The position numbers and the translations under genes were made by a program. A DNA stretch of 64,000 nucleotides from Sulfitobacter sp. OXR-159 (lineage in GTDB: Bacteria; Pseudomonadota; Alphaproteobacteria; Rhodobacterales; Rhodobacteraceae): NCBI RefSeq assembly GCF_034377145.1, contig NZ_CP139707.1, positions 939,001-1,003,000 of the forward strand, in the 5' to 3' direction. Within the stretch, counting starts at the first letter, position 1. Every line of letters starts with the position of its first letter. Below are positions 18,710 to 26,544 of the stretch, one piece after another. The notes beneath the pieces were generated by a model. The model was not told where the DNA came from, ran no database searches, and saw only the letters and a program-made list of their open reading frames with translations.

Positions 18710-19924
18710 TTAAAGCCCCAAGGCTTTCTCGCGCCGGATCACCACCCAGATGGAGGCGACCGAGGCGATGGCGGTCAGCAGCATCAACCACAATAGCGGA
18801 TAGGCCCCCGTCTCTGGCGTGAGAAGGGCCCCGGCCAGCGCGCTCAGCGCCGCGCCACCGACGATCATAATCGCCCCGCCAAGCCCAGAGGCCGTGCCCG
18901 CCAGATGCGGGCGCACCGACAGCATCCCGGCCGTGGCGTTGGGAATGCACAGACCATTGCCCAGCCCCACCAGCGTCATCAGCCCGAAGAAGCTGAGCGG
19001 GGAGCCGTATCCCGCAAGGAAAATCAACAGCGAAACCGTGCCGCCCACGGCATTTGAGATGCAGCCCCAGAGCACCAGCGTATTGACGCCAAAGCGGGTC
19101 GCGGTGCGCGCGGTGATGAAGTTGCCGATGAAATAACCAATCGCGGGCGCGCCGAAATATAGGCCCAGCACCGCAGGCTCCATCCCAAAAACCACGGTGC
19201 CGACGAAAGGCGCGCCGCCAAGATAGGCAAAGAAAGCGCCCGAGCAGAAGCCCGTCGCAAGCGCATAGCCCCAAAACCGCGGCGAGCGGAGCAGTTCAGG
19301 GTATTCGCCGAACTGCTGGCCCAGCGATTTGCCACTGGCGCGGGCTGTTTCGCCCAAATCCGCCCAAGCCACCCAGAACACTAGCCCGCCGAGGATCAGC
19401 ATCGCCCAAAATGACGCCTGCCAGCCAAACCCCTGCTCCAACAAGCCGCCCAAAGCCGGGCTGATCATCGGCACCAGCGCCATGCCCATGGTGACATAGC
19501 CGATCATGGAGGCCGATTCGTCTTGGGTATAAAGGTCGCGGATCACCGCACGGCTCAGCACCATCCCCGTGGCGATCACGGCCTGCGCCATACGAAAGAC
19601 GAGGAACACGGCAATGTTCGGGGCCAGCAAGCAGCCGACTGTGGCGGCAAGGAACAGGCCCAGCCCCCAAAGCATCACGCGCCGCCGCCCGAGGTTGTCG
19701 GATATCGGCCCAATGAAGATTTGCAGTATGCCACTGAAGAACAGATAAAGCGGCACCGAAAGCTGAATCACCGCGTAATCCGTGCCAAAATGCTCTGCCA
19801 TCTTCGGCAGGCTGGGCAGAAAGATGTTCATCACCATGGCCGAAAGCCCGGCCAGCAGGATCAGCGTTGAAATATGGGGCGGGGTCGTCCGATCTAGATA
19901 CCGGACTTTGGGGATATCGCTCAT
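18710..19924 (-). CDS. Bcr/CflA-type multidrug efflux MFS transporter
   Basis: 404-aa inner-membrane protein with 12 helices. The MFS loop motif GPISDNLGRRRVML lies between helices two and three, and the N-terminus (SAMVMNIFLPSLPKMAEHFGTDYAVIQLS) is typical of the drug-resistance Bcr/CflA branch. I use the ATG at 19924 (MSDIPKVRYLD). It lies between pccR and pccB, and its start is about 90 bases from the pccB operator, so its promoter shares that region. Whether PccR controls it is unknown. Acid export is possible but unproven. Confidence 0.87.
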   Translation of the reverse strand: MSDIPKVRYLDRTTPPHISTLILLAGLSAMVMNIFLPSLPKMAEHFGTDYAVIQLSVPLYLFFSGILQIFIGPISDNLGRRRVMLWGLGLFLAATVGCLLAPNIAVFLVFRMAQAVIATGMVLSRAVIRDLYTQDESASMIGYVTMGMALVPMISPALGGLLEQGFGWQASFWAMLILGGLVFWVAWADLGETARASGKSLGQQFGEYPELLRSPRFWGYALATGFCSGAFFAYLGGAPFVGTVVFGMEPAVLGLYFGAPAIGYFIGNFITARTATRFGVNTLVLWGCISNAVGGTVSLLIFLAGYGSPLSFFGLMTLVGLGNGLCIPNATAGMLSVRPHLAGTASGLGGAIMIVGGAALSALAGALLTPETGAYPLLWLMLLTAIASVASIWVVIRREKALGL

Positions 19925-20015
19925 GCAAATGCAAGTAGTCGGGGGCATGGGAAATGTCCATGTTAACTAGATTGTTTTGCAACTTTTCATTTTGCTTAAG
20001 TTCGCCTGTATTGAT

Positions 20016-20031
20016 TTTGCAAATTTGCAAA
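20016..20031. promoter_or_regulatory. PccR operator upstream of pccB
   Basis: Two exact TTTGCAAA units lie head to tail with no spacer and form an 18-bp perfect palindrome when one flanking base on each side is added. A near copy (TTTGCAAC) lies at about 19976-19983. The site is some 63 bases before pccB and also upstream of the divergent MFS gene. Confidence 0.8.
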
Positions 20032-20093
20032 ATTGCTCTTTGGTCAGTTGCGCTCCTCCGATAGACTGGTCGAAATCACAATAGGGGTGCGTC

Positions 20094-21626
20094 ATGAAAG
20101 ACATTCTCGAACAACTGGAGCGGCGCCGCGAAGATGCGCGTTTGGGCGGCGGTCAGGCACGGATCGATGCGCAGCACGGTCGCGGCAAGCTCACCGCACG
20201 GGAGCGTGTCGATCTGCTGCTCGACGAAAGCTCGTTCGAGGAATTCGACATGTTCGTCACCCACCGCTGCACCGATTTCGGCATGCAGGATCAAAAGCCC
20301 GCAGGTGATGGTGTGGTTACGGGCTGGGGCACGATCAACGGTCGCCTCGTCTATGTATTCAGTCAGGATTTTACCGTCTTCGGCGGCTCCCTTTCGGAAA
20401 CCCACGCCCAGAAAATATGCAAGATCATGGACATGGCGGTGCAGAACGGCGCGCCCGTGATCGGCATTAACGATTCCGGCGGCGCACGTATCCAAGAAGG
20501 CGTGGCAAGCCTCGCGGGCTATGCCGAGGTTTTCCAGCGCAACATTGAAGCCTCCGGCGTGATCCCGCAGATCAGCGTCATCATGGGCCCCTGCGCGGGT
20601 GGCGCGGTCTACTCGCCCGCGATGACCGACTTCATCTTCATGGTTAAAGACAGTTCTTACATGTTCGTCACCGGCCCCGACGTGGTGAAAACCGTCACCA
20701 ACGAAGTCGTCACCGCCGAGGAATTGGGCGGCGCCTCGACCCACACGCGCAAATCCTCTGTCGCCGATGCAGCGTTCGAAAATGACGTCGAAGCGCTGGC
20801 CGAAGTACGCCGCCTCGTCGATCTGCTGCCCGCCAACAACCGCGAGAAACCCCCGGTCCGCCCCTTCTTCGACGATCCCAACCGGATCGAACCCTCGCTC
20901 GACACGCTGGTGCCGTCGAATGCCAACACCCCCTATGACATGAAGGAACTGATCCTCAAACTGGCGGATGAGGGCGACTTTTACGAAATCCAAGAGGAAT
21001 TCGCCAAGAACATCATCACCGGTTTCATCCGTCTTGAAGGCCGTACCGTCGGCGTGGTCGCCAACCAGCCGATGGTGCTGGCGGGCTGCCTCGACATTGA
21101 TAGCTCGCGCAAAGCGGCCCGTTTCGTGCGGTTCTGCGATGCTTTCGAAATCCCGATCCTGACCCTCGTGGATGTGCCCGGCTTCCTGCCCGGCACCGGT
21201 CAGGAATTCGGCGGCGTCATCAAACACGGCGCGAAACTGCTCTTCGCCTATGGCGAGGCGACCGTGCCGATGGTCACCGTCATCACGCGCAAAGCCTATG
21301 GCGGCGCCTATGACGTGATGGCTTCCAAACACCTGCGTTCGGATTTCAACTACGCATGGCCCACCGCCGAAGTCGCCGTGATGGGGGCCAAAGGCGCGAC
21401 AGAGATTATCCACCGCAAGGATCTGAACGATCCCGAAAAGATCGCCAAACACACGAAGGATTACGAAGACCGTTTCGCCAATCCCTTTGTCGCCGCCGAA
21501 CGCGGTTTCATCGACGAGGTGATCCAGCCCCGCAGCACCCGCAAACGGGTCGCCCGCGCCTTCGCGTCATTGCGCAACAAAAAAGTGCAGACCCCGTGGA
21601 AGAAACACGACAACATTCCGCTCTGA
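20094..21626 (+). CDS. pccB: Propionyl-CoA carboxylase beta (carboxyltransferase) subunit
   Basis: 510-aa acyl-CoA carboxyltransferase that moves CO2 from biotin to propionyl-CoA. N-terminal crotonase-fold half shows [20 protein letters not shown] and the oxyanion segment [19 protein letters not shown] with [17 protein letters not shown]. The C-terminal half shows [20 protein letters not shown] and [12 protein letters not shown]. It pairs with PccA at 23836-25881. PccR sites upstream indicate induction by propionyl-CoA. Five small genes separate it from pccA, as in other roseobacters. Confidence 0.97.
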   Translation: MKDILEQLERRREDARLGGGQARIDAQHGRGKLTARERVDLLLDESSFEEFDMFVTHRCTDFGMQDQKPAGDGVVTGWGTINGRLVYVFSQDFTVFGGSLSETHAQKICKIMDMAVQNGAPVIGINDSGGARIQEGVASLAGYAEVFQRNIEASGVIPQISVIMGPCAGGAVYSPAMTDFIFMVKDSSYMFVTGPDVVKTVTNEVVTAEELGGASTHTRKSSVADAAFENDVEALAEVRRLVDLLPANNREKPPVRPFFDDPNRIEPSLDTLVPSNANTPYDMKELILKLADEGDFYEIQEEFAKNIITGFIRLEGRTVGVVANQPMVLAGCLDIDSSRKAARFVRFCDAFEIPILTLVDVPGFLPGTGQEFGGVIKHGAKLLFAYGEATVPMVTVITRKAYGGAYDVMASKHLRSDFNYAWPTAEVAVMGAKGATEIIHRKDLNDPEKIAKHTKDYEDRFANPFVAAERGFIDEVIQPRSTRKRVARAFASLRNKKVQTPWKKHDNIPL

Positions 21627-21731
21627 GCACCATCATGCAGCTTCATCCTTTCTTAAATACCGATCCCACCGAAGCCGCGCGCGGAACCCTCGGCGAACTG
21701 GGTGGTTTTCCTTGCAAAGGAGGGCCAGATC

Positions 21732-21986
21732 ATGCCGAATTCATCGATCAAGGACGAAGAGACCTACAAGTCCCTGCGCGAGGATGGGGCGAGCAAGGAG
21801 AAAGCCGCCCGCATCGCCAATGCGCAGGACAACGACAGCCAGCATCCCGGCAAGAAGGGGGGCAAACAGCCGCCCTACGAGGATTGGACCAAAGACGACC
21901 TCTACGACCGGGCGCAGGAACTCGGGATCGAGGGGCGTTCGGATATGGACAAGGACGCACTGATCGACGCTTTGCGCAATCACTAG
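21732..21986 (+). CDS. Small Rho_N-domain protein
   Basis: 84-aa hydrophilic protein. Residues 1-45 are Lys/Asp/Ser-rich (MPNSSIKDEETYKSLREDGAS, then NAQDNDSQHPGKKGGKQPPY). Residues 46-84 (DWTKDDLYDRAQELGIEGRSDMDKDALIDALRNH) match the SAP-like helical Rho N-terminal domain. AAAGGAGG 9 bases before 21732 fixes the start. Similar small proteins occur widely in alphaproteobacteria; nucleic-acid binding is inferred from the domain only. Confidence 0.82.
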   Translation: MPNSSIKDEETYKSLREDGASKEKAARIANAQDNDSQHPGKKGGKQPPYEDWTKDDLYDRAQELGIEGRSDMDKDALIDALRNH

Positions 21987-21991
21987 GCGCT

Positions 21992-22384
21992 CTGCTGCGC
22001 CGGGCTTGCCTGCCCGCTTTGCTGGCGGGGGGGCTCACGTCTCCAGCACGGGCGATTGACGTTCCATCGGGGCAAGCGATTGACTTGCAAGAGGTTCTTG
22101 TCGAGGAACTGGGCGGTGAGACTTGGCTGCGCTTTCGGTTCATCGCGCCGCAGATCGCCAAAGGGCCGGAGGCCATCGCCTATGACCTCGCCGCTCCGGA
22201 CATGGAGCATCTCTGCGCGGTGGTCGCCCTCCCTTACATGACCGAACATGCGCTTGCGGGGCAGGTGATCGTCGTCTCCCTTGCTGACCGCCCGGTGGAA
22301 TTCGGCGCGGCCGACCCCGAGGCGACCCAATATTTCGAAGCTTTCCGTGCCCAAGATGACGCTTGCATCTGGGAGGGTTTGTGA
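21992..22384 (+). CDS. Exported DUF6497-type protein
   Basis: About 130 aa. The reading frame encodes a short signal peptide (LLRRACLPALLAGGLTSPARA) and a small secreted domain (VPSGQAIDLQEVLVEELGGE, LRFRFIAPQIAKG, DMEHLCAVVALPYM, two Cys) that I recognise as the Rhodobacteraceae DUF6497 type. The start is unclear: no ATG or GTG lies in frame near the signal peptide, so a CTG at 21992 or a TTG further in must serve, or the sequence has an error. It lies just after the Rho_N gene. Function unknown. Confidence 0.7.
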   Translation: MLRRACLPALLAGGLTSPARAIDVPSGQAIDLQEVLVEELGGETWLRFRFIAPQIAKGPEAIAYDLAAPDMEHLCAVVALPYMTEHALAGQVIVVSLADRPVEFGAADPEATQYFEAFRAQDDACIWEGL

Positions 22385-22598
22385 TGCGCAGGCATGATCT
22401 TGCAAGAATCCGCCGATCCTCCAATTGGAATGATGCTTTGGAGTCACAGCGCGACCGATTGCGCTTGCAACCATATCCATTGCTATGTGAATCGCATATG
22501 ATGCGGTCAAGGAATACCCACGTATCCCTTACCTCAGAACCCGGGCTTGGCCGGCATGTTGTTGCGTCAGGTTCATTTAACATTAATAGGAGATATAC

Positions 22599-22739
22599 AT
22601 GTCCAAGAGCATCAAGTTGCTGGCAGCTATCGGTTTCGTCGCAGCTGTTTCGGCCTGCGCACAGCAAGAAGAAGAGTTCGTCGTGGTTGAGCCCGAGCCC
22701 ATCTCGGTCGAGCCCGTCTACACCGGCAAGTACAAATAA
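22599..22739 (+). CDS. 46-aa lipoprotein
   Basis: Very small lipoprotein. The N-terminus (MSKSIKLLAAIGFVAAVSAC) is a type II signal peptide with lipobox VSAC, leaving a mature peptide of about 27 residues rich in Glu, Val and Pro (QQEEEFVVVEPEPISVEP) and ending YTGKYK. A textbook ribosome site (AGGAGA) precedes the ATG. Near-identical peptides occur in roseobacters, from memory. Function unknown; it is probably an abundant envelope peptide given the strong translation signal. A GC-rich hairpin follows. Confidence 0.85.
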   Translation: MSKSIKLLAAIGFVAAVSACAQQEEEFVVVEPEPISVEPVYTGKYK

Positions 22740-22749
22740 TGCCGTTGCA

Positions 22750-22771
22750 GGGCAGGCGTTTGCGCCTGCCC
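22750..22771 (+). terminator. Hairpin after the 46-aa lipoprotein gene
   Basis: GGGCAGGCG-TTTG-CGCCTGCCC is a perfect 9-bp stem with a 4-base loop, 10 bases after the stop. No T-run follows, so it may be an mRNA 3'-end stabiliser or attenuator rather than a strict intrinsic terminator. Confidence 0.65.
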
Positions 22772-22808
22772 TGATCCCAGCCACCCCTGCAACCGGGAGG
22801 GGTGTCTG

Positions 22809-23168
22809 ATGCCCGCCTATATGCTGAAACATCGCGGGTTCCCCGGGCGACTGCCCGGCACCGATTTCCAATTCACAATTCGCCGTCCGAACCCCAAGGG
22901 GGTCACGCCGATCACCCGGCGTGAGCGTCGCCCTGACCGCCGGGCGCCGGACCGTCGTGCTGACACCGCTTTTGTCAAAGCCCTGTGGGAAGCCTTTGGC
23001 GAGCATCCTTTCGAGCGCGGCAATCTGGATGCGGGCCGTCTGTCGTGGCTCTTTGGCCGCGAGGTGCTGCCGGCCACTGATCCCTTCGACCCCGCCGATT
23101 ACGAAGCTTTGCTTGTGCTCGATGTGGCCGCAGCCCGTGCCGCCTTCCCCGAAGCTTTCGAGGGTTGA
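22809..23168 (+). CDS. Conserved hypothetical 119-aa protein
   Basis: Small cytoplasmic-looking protein with no signal peptide or membrane segment. It is basic in the first half (ITRRERRPDRRAPDRRAD) and more acidic in the second (ATDPFDPADYEALLVLDVAAA). GGGAGGGGTGTCTG before the ATG is a reasonable ribosome site. Codon use matches its neighbours, and placement in the pccB-pccA interval is shared with other small genes. I do not recognise a family. Confidence 0.6.
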   Translation: MPAYMLKHRGFPGRLPGTDFQFTIRRPNPKGVTPITRRERRPDRRAPDRRADTAFVKALWEAFGEHPFERGNLDAGRLSWLFGREVLPATDPFDPADYEALLVLDVAAARAAFPEAFEG

Positions 23169-23490
23169 TCGGCATGATGTCGCCCCGCCTCTACGCAGAT
23201 CAGCACAGCCTTGCCGAAGTCCGGCCGCCTCAAAGGGCGTGCTTGGCGCTGGCGCAGGCTTGGGGCAGGTTTTGCGTGGCTGGCGGCGCGTCTTTTGCTC
23301 TTCGTGCCGTCGGACATGAAGACCATACCCCTTCCCCTAACGGGCAGCCGCTGCGCAACCGCGCCGCGCTGCCCGACTTTTCGGCGGGGTGGTTTTCGCG
23401 CCACAGGGCAACGGCCCGGAAAATTGACCGGGAACTTGTCAAACGGCAGGGCGTTGGTCGGACAGTAGATAGCAGTGAAGGAACAGGCAC
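23169..23490. other. 322-base intergenic region
   Basis: No convincing gene. An 85-codon frame at 23211-23468 is Arg/Leu-rich and lacks a ribosome site, so I leave it out. The 3' end (GAAGGAACAGGCAC) provides the ribosome site of the next lipoprotein, and a promoter for it probably lies here. Confidence 0.5.
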
Positions 23491-23697
23491 ATGTCAATTC
23501 GTAACATCATTCTCGCGCTTGGCGCGACAGCCGGTCTTGCCGCATGTGGCAACACCATCGGCGAACAGGGTTTGGGCGGCGCAGCCGTCGGCGCAGGCGC
23601 GGCAGCCGTCACAGGTGGGTCGCTGGCGCAGGGCGCAGCCATCGGCGCCGCAGCTAACGTCGGTTATTGCCAGCTTAACCCCGGCAAATGTAACTGA
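23491..23697 (+). CDS. Small glycine-zipper lipoprotein
   Basis: 68-aa lipoprotein. The type II signal peptide ends in the lipobox LAAC at about residue 19 (GATAGLAACGNT). The mature part is a glycine-zipper-like stretch (GLGGAAVGAGAAAVTGGSLAQGAAIG) that could insert in or pack against the outer membrane, followed by CQLNPGKC with two cysteines. GGAAC upstream is the ribosome site. Similar small lipoproteins precede pccA in related genomes, from memory. Function unknown. Confidence 0.8.
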   Translation: MSIRNIILALGATAGLAACGNTIGEQGLGGAAVGAGAAAVTGGSLAQGAAIGAAANVGYCQLNPGKCN

Positions 23698-23709
23698 TCT
23701 CGCCCCATT

Positions 23710-23750
23710 AACCGCTCTGCCTGCCATCGGCGCGGGCAGGGCGGTTTCCC
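23710..23750 (+). terminator. Probable terminator after the glycine-zipper lipoprotein
   Basis: AACCGC...CTGCC pairs with GGCAG...GCGGTT across a 13-base loop with one mismatch, followed by a pyrimidine-rich tract. It separates the lipoprotein from pccA, which would then need its own promoter. Confidence 0.65.
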
Positions 23751-23835
23751 CCTCCATCTTTATCTCTACAGGCACCCGCGCAGCTTTGGCTGACGCGGCA
23801 TTTTGCGTGGCCTGTTACCGTCAAAGGAACTGCTG

Positions 23836-25881
23836 ATGTTTGACAAGATCCTCATTGCCAACCGGGGCGAAATCGCCTGCCGCGTGATCAAGACCGCCAA
23901 GAAGATGGGTCTGACCACCGTGGCGATCTATTCCGATGCGGATGCGCAGGCGCTGCATGTGGAAATGGCGGATGAGGCCATTCACATCGGCCCGCCGCCC
24001 GCGAACCAGTCCTATATCGTCATCGACAAGGTGATGGAGGCCGTGAAGCAATCTGGCGCGCAGGCGGTCCATCCTGGCTATGGTTTTCTAAGCGAAAACA
24101 GCAAGTTTGCCGAGGCGCTTGACGCTGTTGGCGTGGCTTTCGTCGGCCCGCCCGTTGGCGCCATTGAAAAGATGGGCGATAAGATCACCTCCAAAAAGAT
24201 CGCTCAGGAGGCGGGTGTCTCGACCGTGCCGGGCTATATGGGTCTGATCGAAGACGCCGACGAGGCCGTGAAAATCTCCAACGAAATCGGCTACCCGGTG
24301 ATGCTCAAAGCCTCGGCTGGCGGCGGCGGCAAGGGCATGCGGATCGCTTGGAATGATGAAGAGGCCCGCGAGGGTTTCCAGTCGTCCAAGAACGAGGCCG
24401 CGAACTCCTTTGGTGATGACCGTATCTTTATCGAAAAATTCGTCACCCAGCCCCGCCACATTGAAATTCAGGTGCTTTGTGACGCGCATGGCAATGGCGT
24501 CTATCTGGGCGAGCGGGAATGTTCGATCCAGCGCCGCAACCAGAAGGTTGTCGAAGAAGCGCCGAGCCCTTTCCTTGACGAAGCCACCCGTAAAGCGATG
24601 GGCGAACAGGCCGTCGCTCTGGCGCAGGCCGTGGGCTACACCAGCGCGGGCACGGTGGAATTCATCGTCGATGGCGACAAGAATTTCTACTTCCTTGAGA
24701 TGAACACCCGCCTTCAGGTGGAGCACCCGGTCACCGAACTGATCACCGGTGTTGATCTGGTCGAGCAGATGATCCGCGTCGCCAATGGCGAGAAACTGTC
24801 GATCACCCAAGATGACGTGACCCTGACCGGTTGGGCCATCGAAAACCGCCTTTATGCCGAGGACCCTTACCGCGGCTTCCTGCCGTCCATTGGCCGTCTG
24901 ACCCGCTACCGCCCGCCGCAGGAAGTGGCCGCCGGCCCGCTGCTGGAGCAAGGCACATGGCAGGGCGATGCACCGAGCGGCGAGATGGCCGTGCGCAACG
25001 ATACCGGCGTCTTTGAGGGCGGCGAAATCTCGATGTATTACGACCCGATGATCGCCAAGCTTTGCACATGGGCCCCGACCCGGGCCGAGGCGATTGAGAA
25101 GATGCGCGTGGCGCTCGACAGTTTCGAGGTTGAGGGCATCGGGCATAACCTGCCGTTTCTCTCTGCCGTGATGGATCACCCGAAATTCGTCTCGGGCGAG
25201 ATGACCACCGCCTTCATCGCCGAGGAATATCCCGAAGGTTTCGAGGGTGTGACCCTGCCTGAGGGCGAGCTGCGCCGCATCGCTGCGGCCTGCGCTGCGA
25301 TGCACCGCGTCGGCGAAATTCGCCGCGCCCGTGTCTCGGGCCGGATGGACAACCACGAGCGCAAGGTCGGTAGCGATTGGAACGTCAAGCTGCAGGGTGA
25401 AAACTTTGATGTGGTCACCAAGGCCGATCCTGAGGGGGCGACGGTGGCTTTCTCCGACGGCAGCGAAATGCGGGTCAGCGGCGATTGGACACCGGGTGAC
25501 CAACTGGCCGAAATGACTGTTGATGGCGCGCCTTTGGTGCTGAAGGTTGGCAAAATCTCTGGCGGTTTTCGCATCCGCACCCGCGGCGCGGATCTGAAAG
25601 TCCATGTCCGCACCCCGCGTCAGGCGGAACTGGCGGCCCTCATGCCCGAGAAGCTGCCGCCCGACACCTCCAAGATGCTGCTCTGCCCGATGCCGGGTCT
25701 GGTGGTGAAACTCGACGTTGAAGTAGGTGACGAGGTCCAAGAGGGCCAAGCGCTCTGCACCATCGAGGCGATGAAAATGGAGAACATCCTGCGCGCCGAG
25801 AAGAAGGGCATCGTCAGCAAGGTCAACGCTGGCGCGGGCGACAGCCTTGCGGTGGACGATGTCATCATGGAGTTCGAATAG
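23836..25881 (+). CDS. pccA: Propionyl-CoA carboxylase alpha (biotin) subunit
   Basis: 681-aa subunit with biotin carboxylase (residues 1-450: ILIANRGEIACRVIKTAKK, ATP-grasp loop KASAGGGGKGMR, EMNTRLQVEHPVTE), a BT-type linker domain, and a C-terminal biotinyl domain with the biotinylation site EAMKMEN about 30 residues from the end. It carboxylates biotin with ATP and bicarbonate for PccB. The ATG at 23836 (MFDKILIANRG) is the normal start; the upstream frame extension is not. PccA, PccB and ScpA form the propionate/methylmalonyl pathway. Confidence 0.97.
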   Translation: MFDKILIANRGEIACRVIKTAKKMGLTTVAIYSDADAQALHVEMADEAIHIGPPPANQSYIVIDKVMEAVKQSGAQAVHPGYGFLSENSKFAEALDAVGVAFVGPPVGAIEKMGDKITSKKIAQEAGVSTVPGYMGLIEDADEAVKISNEIGYPVMLKASAGGGGKGMRIAWNDEEAREGFQSSKNEAANSFGDDRIFIEKFVTQPRHIEIQVLCDAHGNGVYLGERECSIQRRNQKVVEEAPSPFLDEATRKAMGEQAVALAQAVGYTSAGTVEFIVDGDKNFYFLEMNTRLQVEHPVTELITGVDLVEQMIRVANGEKLSITQDDVTLTGWAIENRLYAEDPYRGFLPSIGRLTRYRPPQEVAAGPLLEQGTWQGDAPSGEMAVRNDTGVFEGGEISMYYDPMIAKLCTWAPTRAEAIEKMRVALDSFEVEGIGHNLPFLSAVMDHPKFVSGEMTTAFIAEEYPEGFEGVTLPEGELRRIAAACAAMHRVGEIRRARVSGRMDNHERKVGSDWNVKLQGENFDVVTKADPEGATVAFSDGSEMRVSGDWTPGDQLAEMTVDGAPLVLKVGKISGGFRIRTRGADLKVHVRTPRQAELAALMPEKLPPDTSKMLLCPMPGLVVKLDVEVGDEVQEGQALCTIEAMKMENILRAEKKGIVSKVNAGAGDSLAVDDVIMEFE

Positions 25882-25923
25882 GGTGCGATGCGCTGGCGAT
25901 CAGGGCGGGCAGGGCGCGGGGCA

Positions 25924-26379
25924 TCAACGGATGACGTCGCGCTCCTTTGCCTCTCTGATTTCACGCTGGCGCAGCGGCATCTTGTCGATGCTGCGGGTGA
26001 TCTCGCGCACGTCCCATGGAAAGGGTTTGCGCAGCTCGATCTGGCCTTCCTTGTCGACCAGCACCAGCATGAAGCCCCGCGGGCGCATCCGCAGCCTGAG
26101 CGCGCTGCGCGCGGTAGGGTCGGTATCGGTCAGCACGATGACATCACGCAGCCGCAACTCTTCCTCGCGGTCGCGGAGGTATTCCATCTGCGCGACATAT
26201 GCCGGATCGTTCTCGGAATTGGCAAAGACCAGAACGGGCCGCTTTTTCCATTGGAAGACGCTGATATCGGCCATATCGGCGGGCAGGAACAGCGGATCCT
26301 CCATCAGGGTATCGGCCCCTTGGGCAATCGCTGTGCTGGCGATCAATCCTGCAAAAACTAGTGAGATCAAACGTTTCAT
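25924..26379 (-). CDS. Exported DUF4174 protein
   Basis: 151 aa with a signal peptide ([21 protein letters not shown]). The mature domain ([57 protein letters not shown]) matches DUF4174, a thioredoxin-like fold lacking a CXXC motif. It should sit in the periplasm. It is on the opposite strand between pccA and scpA, so it is not part of that operon. The ATG at 26379 is preferred because it begins the signal peptide. Confidence 0.82.
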   Translation of the reverse strand: MKRLISLVFAGLIASTAIAQGADTLMEDPLFLPADMADISVFQWKKRPVLVFANSENDPAYVAQMEYLRDREEELRLRDVIVLTDTDPTARSALRLRMRPRGFMLVLVDKEGQIELRKPFPWDVREITRSIDKMPLRQREIREAKERDVIR

Positions 26380-26544
26380 CAAGGCTCCTGTCCCTTCAGA
26401 TATAGGGGGCCTGTACCATTTTGCGAAGGGCAAAGCGCCGCAGGGGGCATTTATCCCCGTGAGGGCGCGCCCCGTGACAATTCAGCCGCCGGTGATGCGC
26501 AGGCCCATGCCTGCCGCCCGGCGTTAAGGGAGAAGGACAAGCAT

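Noticed and set aside
23211..23468. 85-codon frame between the 119-aa gene and the glycine-zipper lipoprotein
   Set aside because: No ribosome site, unusual Arg/Trp composition and overlap with the promoter region of the lipoprotein.
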